A stretch of DNA of 14,676 nucleotides, from assembly GCA_027035735.1 (NCBI GenBank), contig JALVUH010000174.1, positions 1 through 14,676 of the forward strand. Direction: 5' to 3'. Below the pieces are notes generated by a model. It saw only the letters and a program-made list of their open reading frames with translations, made no database searches and had not been told where the DNA came from. The position numbers were made by a program, and so were the translations under genes. Position 1 is the stretch's first letter; every line of letters begins with the position of its first letter. Positions 13,748 through 14,676 of this stretch are shown here, piece after piece. This DNA comes from Nautiliaceae bacterium (GTDB taxonomy: Bacteria; Campylobacterota; Campylobacteria; Campylobacterales; Nautiliaceae).

Positions 13748-14668
13748 ATGAGAATAGTTTTTTTAGATGCATTAACTCTTGGAGATGTTAATTTTGATAG
13801 GTTTAAAAAATTTGGTGATGTAATTATTTATCAGACAACTTTGCCTAATGAAACTTTAAAAAGAGTAAAAGATGCAGATATTGTAGTAACGAATAAAGTA
13901 GTTATAAATAAAGAAGTTATGGATAACAGCAATATAAAATTTATTCAAATAGCTGCAACTGGTATGAATAATGTGGATTTGGAATATGCTAAGAAAAAGG
14001 GAATAATTGTAAAAAATGTAGCAGGTTATTCTACTAATTCTGTAATTCAGCATACTTTTGCTCTAGTTTTATCTCTTTTAAATAGAATTTGTTATTTTGA
14101 TAAATATACAAGAGAAAGTTATCCTGATTCAAAAATTTTCACTCACATAGTTAATTGGTTTGAAATTAATGGAAAAACTTGGGGTATTATAGGACTTGGA
14201 GAGATTGGAAGAGGAGTAGCTAATTTGGCAAAAAGTTTTGGAGCTGAGGTTATTTATTATTCTACAAGCGGGAAAAATCAAAATAGTAATTTTAAAAGAG
14301 TGGATTTAGAAGAATTATTAAAAACAAGTGATATTATTTCAATTCATGCTCCTCTTAATGAAAATACAAAAAATTTACTAAATAAAAATAATTTAAATTT
14401 AATAAAAAACGGAGCTATTTTAGTAAATGTGGGAAGAGGTGGAATTATTAATGAAAAAGATTTAAGCGAAATTTTAGAAAAAAAAGATATTTTTGTAGGA
14501 CTTGATGTATTTGAAAAAGAACCAATTGATAAAAATAATCCTCTTTTAAAATTTAAAGACAAAACTATTCTAACTCCTCATGTAGCTTGGACAAGTAAAG
14601 AAGCTAGAAAAAAATTAATGGATGGAATTTATAGAAATATTGAAGAGTTTATAAAAAACAGCAGTTAA
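13748..14668 (+). CDS. D-2-hydroxyacid dehydrogenase (glycerate/hydroxypyruvate reductase-like)
   Basis: This NAD(P)-dependent enzyme reduces 2-keto acids such as hydroxypyruvate, glyoxylate or pyruvate to D-2-hydroxyacids. The 306-residue protein has the split substrate-binding domain. It also has the Rossmann motif GIIGLGEIG (146-154), with an acidic residue absent after the second strand (YYSTSGK), which may favour NADP. The catalytic triad is present: Arg230 in VNVGRGG, Glu258 in VFEKEP and His278 in LTPHVAW. The length excludes the ACT-bearing SerA form. The AGYSTNSVIQHTFALVLSLLNR helix is like that of glycerate dehydrogenases, but substrate cannot be told from sequence. AAGGAGAG lies before the ATG. 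It is separated from the DUF3108-type gene by 39 bases. The stop codon lies in the loop of a hairpin at the window end. Confidence 0.88.
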   Translation: MRIVFLDALTLGDVNFDRFKKFGDVIIYQTTLPNETLKRVKDADIVVTNKVVINKEVMDNSNIKFIQIAATGMNNVDLEYAKKKGIIVKNVAGYSTNSVIQHTFALVLSLLNRICYFDKYTRESYPDSKIFTHIVNWFEINGKTWGIIGLGEIGRGVANLAKSFGAEVIYYSTSGKNQNSNFKRVDLEELLKTSDIISIHAPLNENTKNLLNKNNLNLIKNGAILVNVGRGGIINEKDLSEILEKKDIFVGLDVFEKEPIDKNNPLLKFKDKTILTPHVAWTSKEARKKLMDGIYRNIEEFIKNSS

Positions 14669-14676
14669 GCTGTTTT
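14655..14676 (+). terminator. Hairpin terminator spanning the dehydrogenase stop codon
   Basis: AAAACAGC (14655-14662) and GCTGTTTT (14669-14676) are perfect inverted repeats around a six-base loop AGTTAA that holds the TAA stop. The stem has a GC core and ends in four T residues at the window edge, so a rho-independent terminator is likely. The full T tract lies outside the window. Confidence 0.65.

Noticed and set aside
1..14676. CRISPR array, tRNA, rRNA or transposase
   Set aside because: No regularly spaced repeats, no cloverleaf-like segment and no transposase motifs were seen, and almost every base lies in an assigned gene.

Overview
The window comes from a very AT-rich bacterial chromosome. 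Protein content and gene order point to the Campylobacterota (epsilonproteobacteria), and a Nautiliales-type thermophile such as Nautilia, Caminibacter or Lebetimonas is my best guess. That assignment rests on protein resemblance and on neighbourhoods I remember from Campylobacter: dksA-rlmH-accD-inositol monophosphatase, and dcd divergent from accB-accC. No rRNA, tRNA, CRISPR array or insertion sequence was seen. Coding density is very high and no gene-free stretch reaches 300 bases; the longest gap is about 70 bases.

Right part (10956-14676): a small secreted four-cysteine protein, accB and accC run on the + strand. A secreted DUF3108-type protein converges on accC with overlapping stop codons, and a D-2-hydroxyacid dehydrogenase follows on the + strand. 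Its stop codon lies in the loop of a terminator-like hairpin at the window edge.

Middle part (4136-10885): ten genes run leftward on the - strand in one dense operon: dcd, pyrF, a DsbC/DsbG-like thiol oxidoreductase, an inositol monophosphatase-family phosphatase, accD, a thiE-like gene, rlmH, dksA, a LapA-like membrane protein and dusB. Most junctions overlap or lie within 12 bases. The operon joins pyrimidine nucleotide supply, malonyl-CoA synthesis, rRNA and tRNA modification and the stringent-response cofactor DksA. The divergent unit supplies the other two acetyl-CoA carboxylase proteins (AccB, AccC) from a shared 70-base promoter region.

Left part (1-4123): an accessory, probably anti-phage module is attached to the end of this operon on the same strand. 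First comes a 692-residue OLD-like protein (ABC-type ATPase plus TOPRIM) with an unusual N-terminal extension that resembles the IF2 N-terminal domain. It starts only 12 bases after dusB. A 58-base gap follows, holding a near-consensus promoter (TTGACA-N17-TTTAAT) with a perfect palindrome over its -10 and start site. Next come an AAA15/RloA-type ATPase and an abutting RloB-family TOPRIM protein. So the same ATPase-plus-TOPRIM logic appears twice side by side, once fused and once split. This region is the most likely place for something undescribed.
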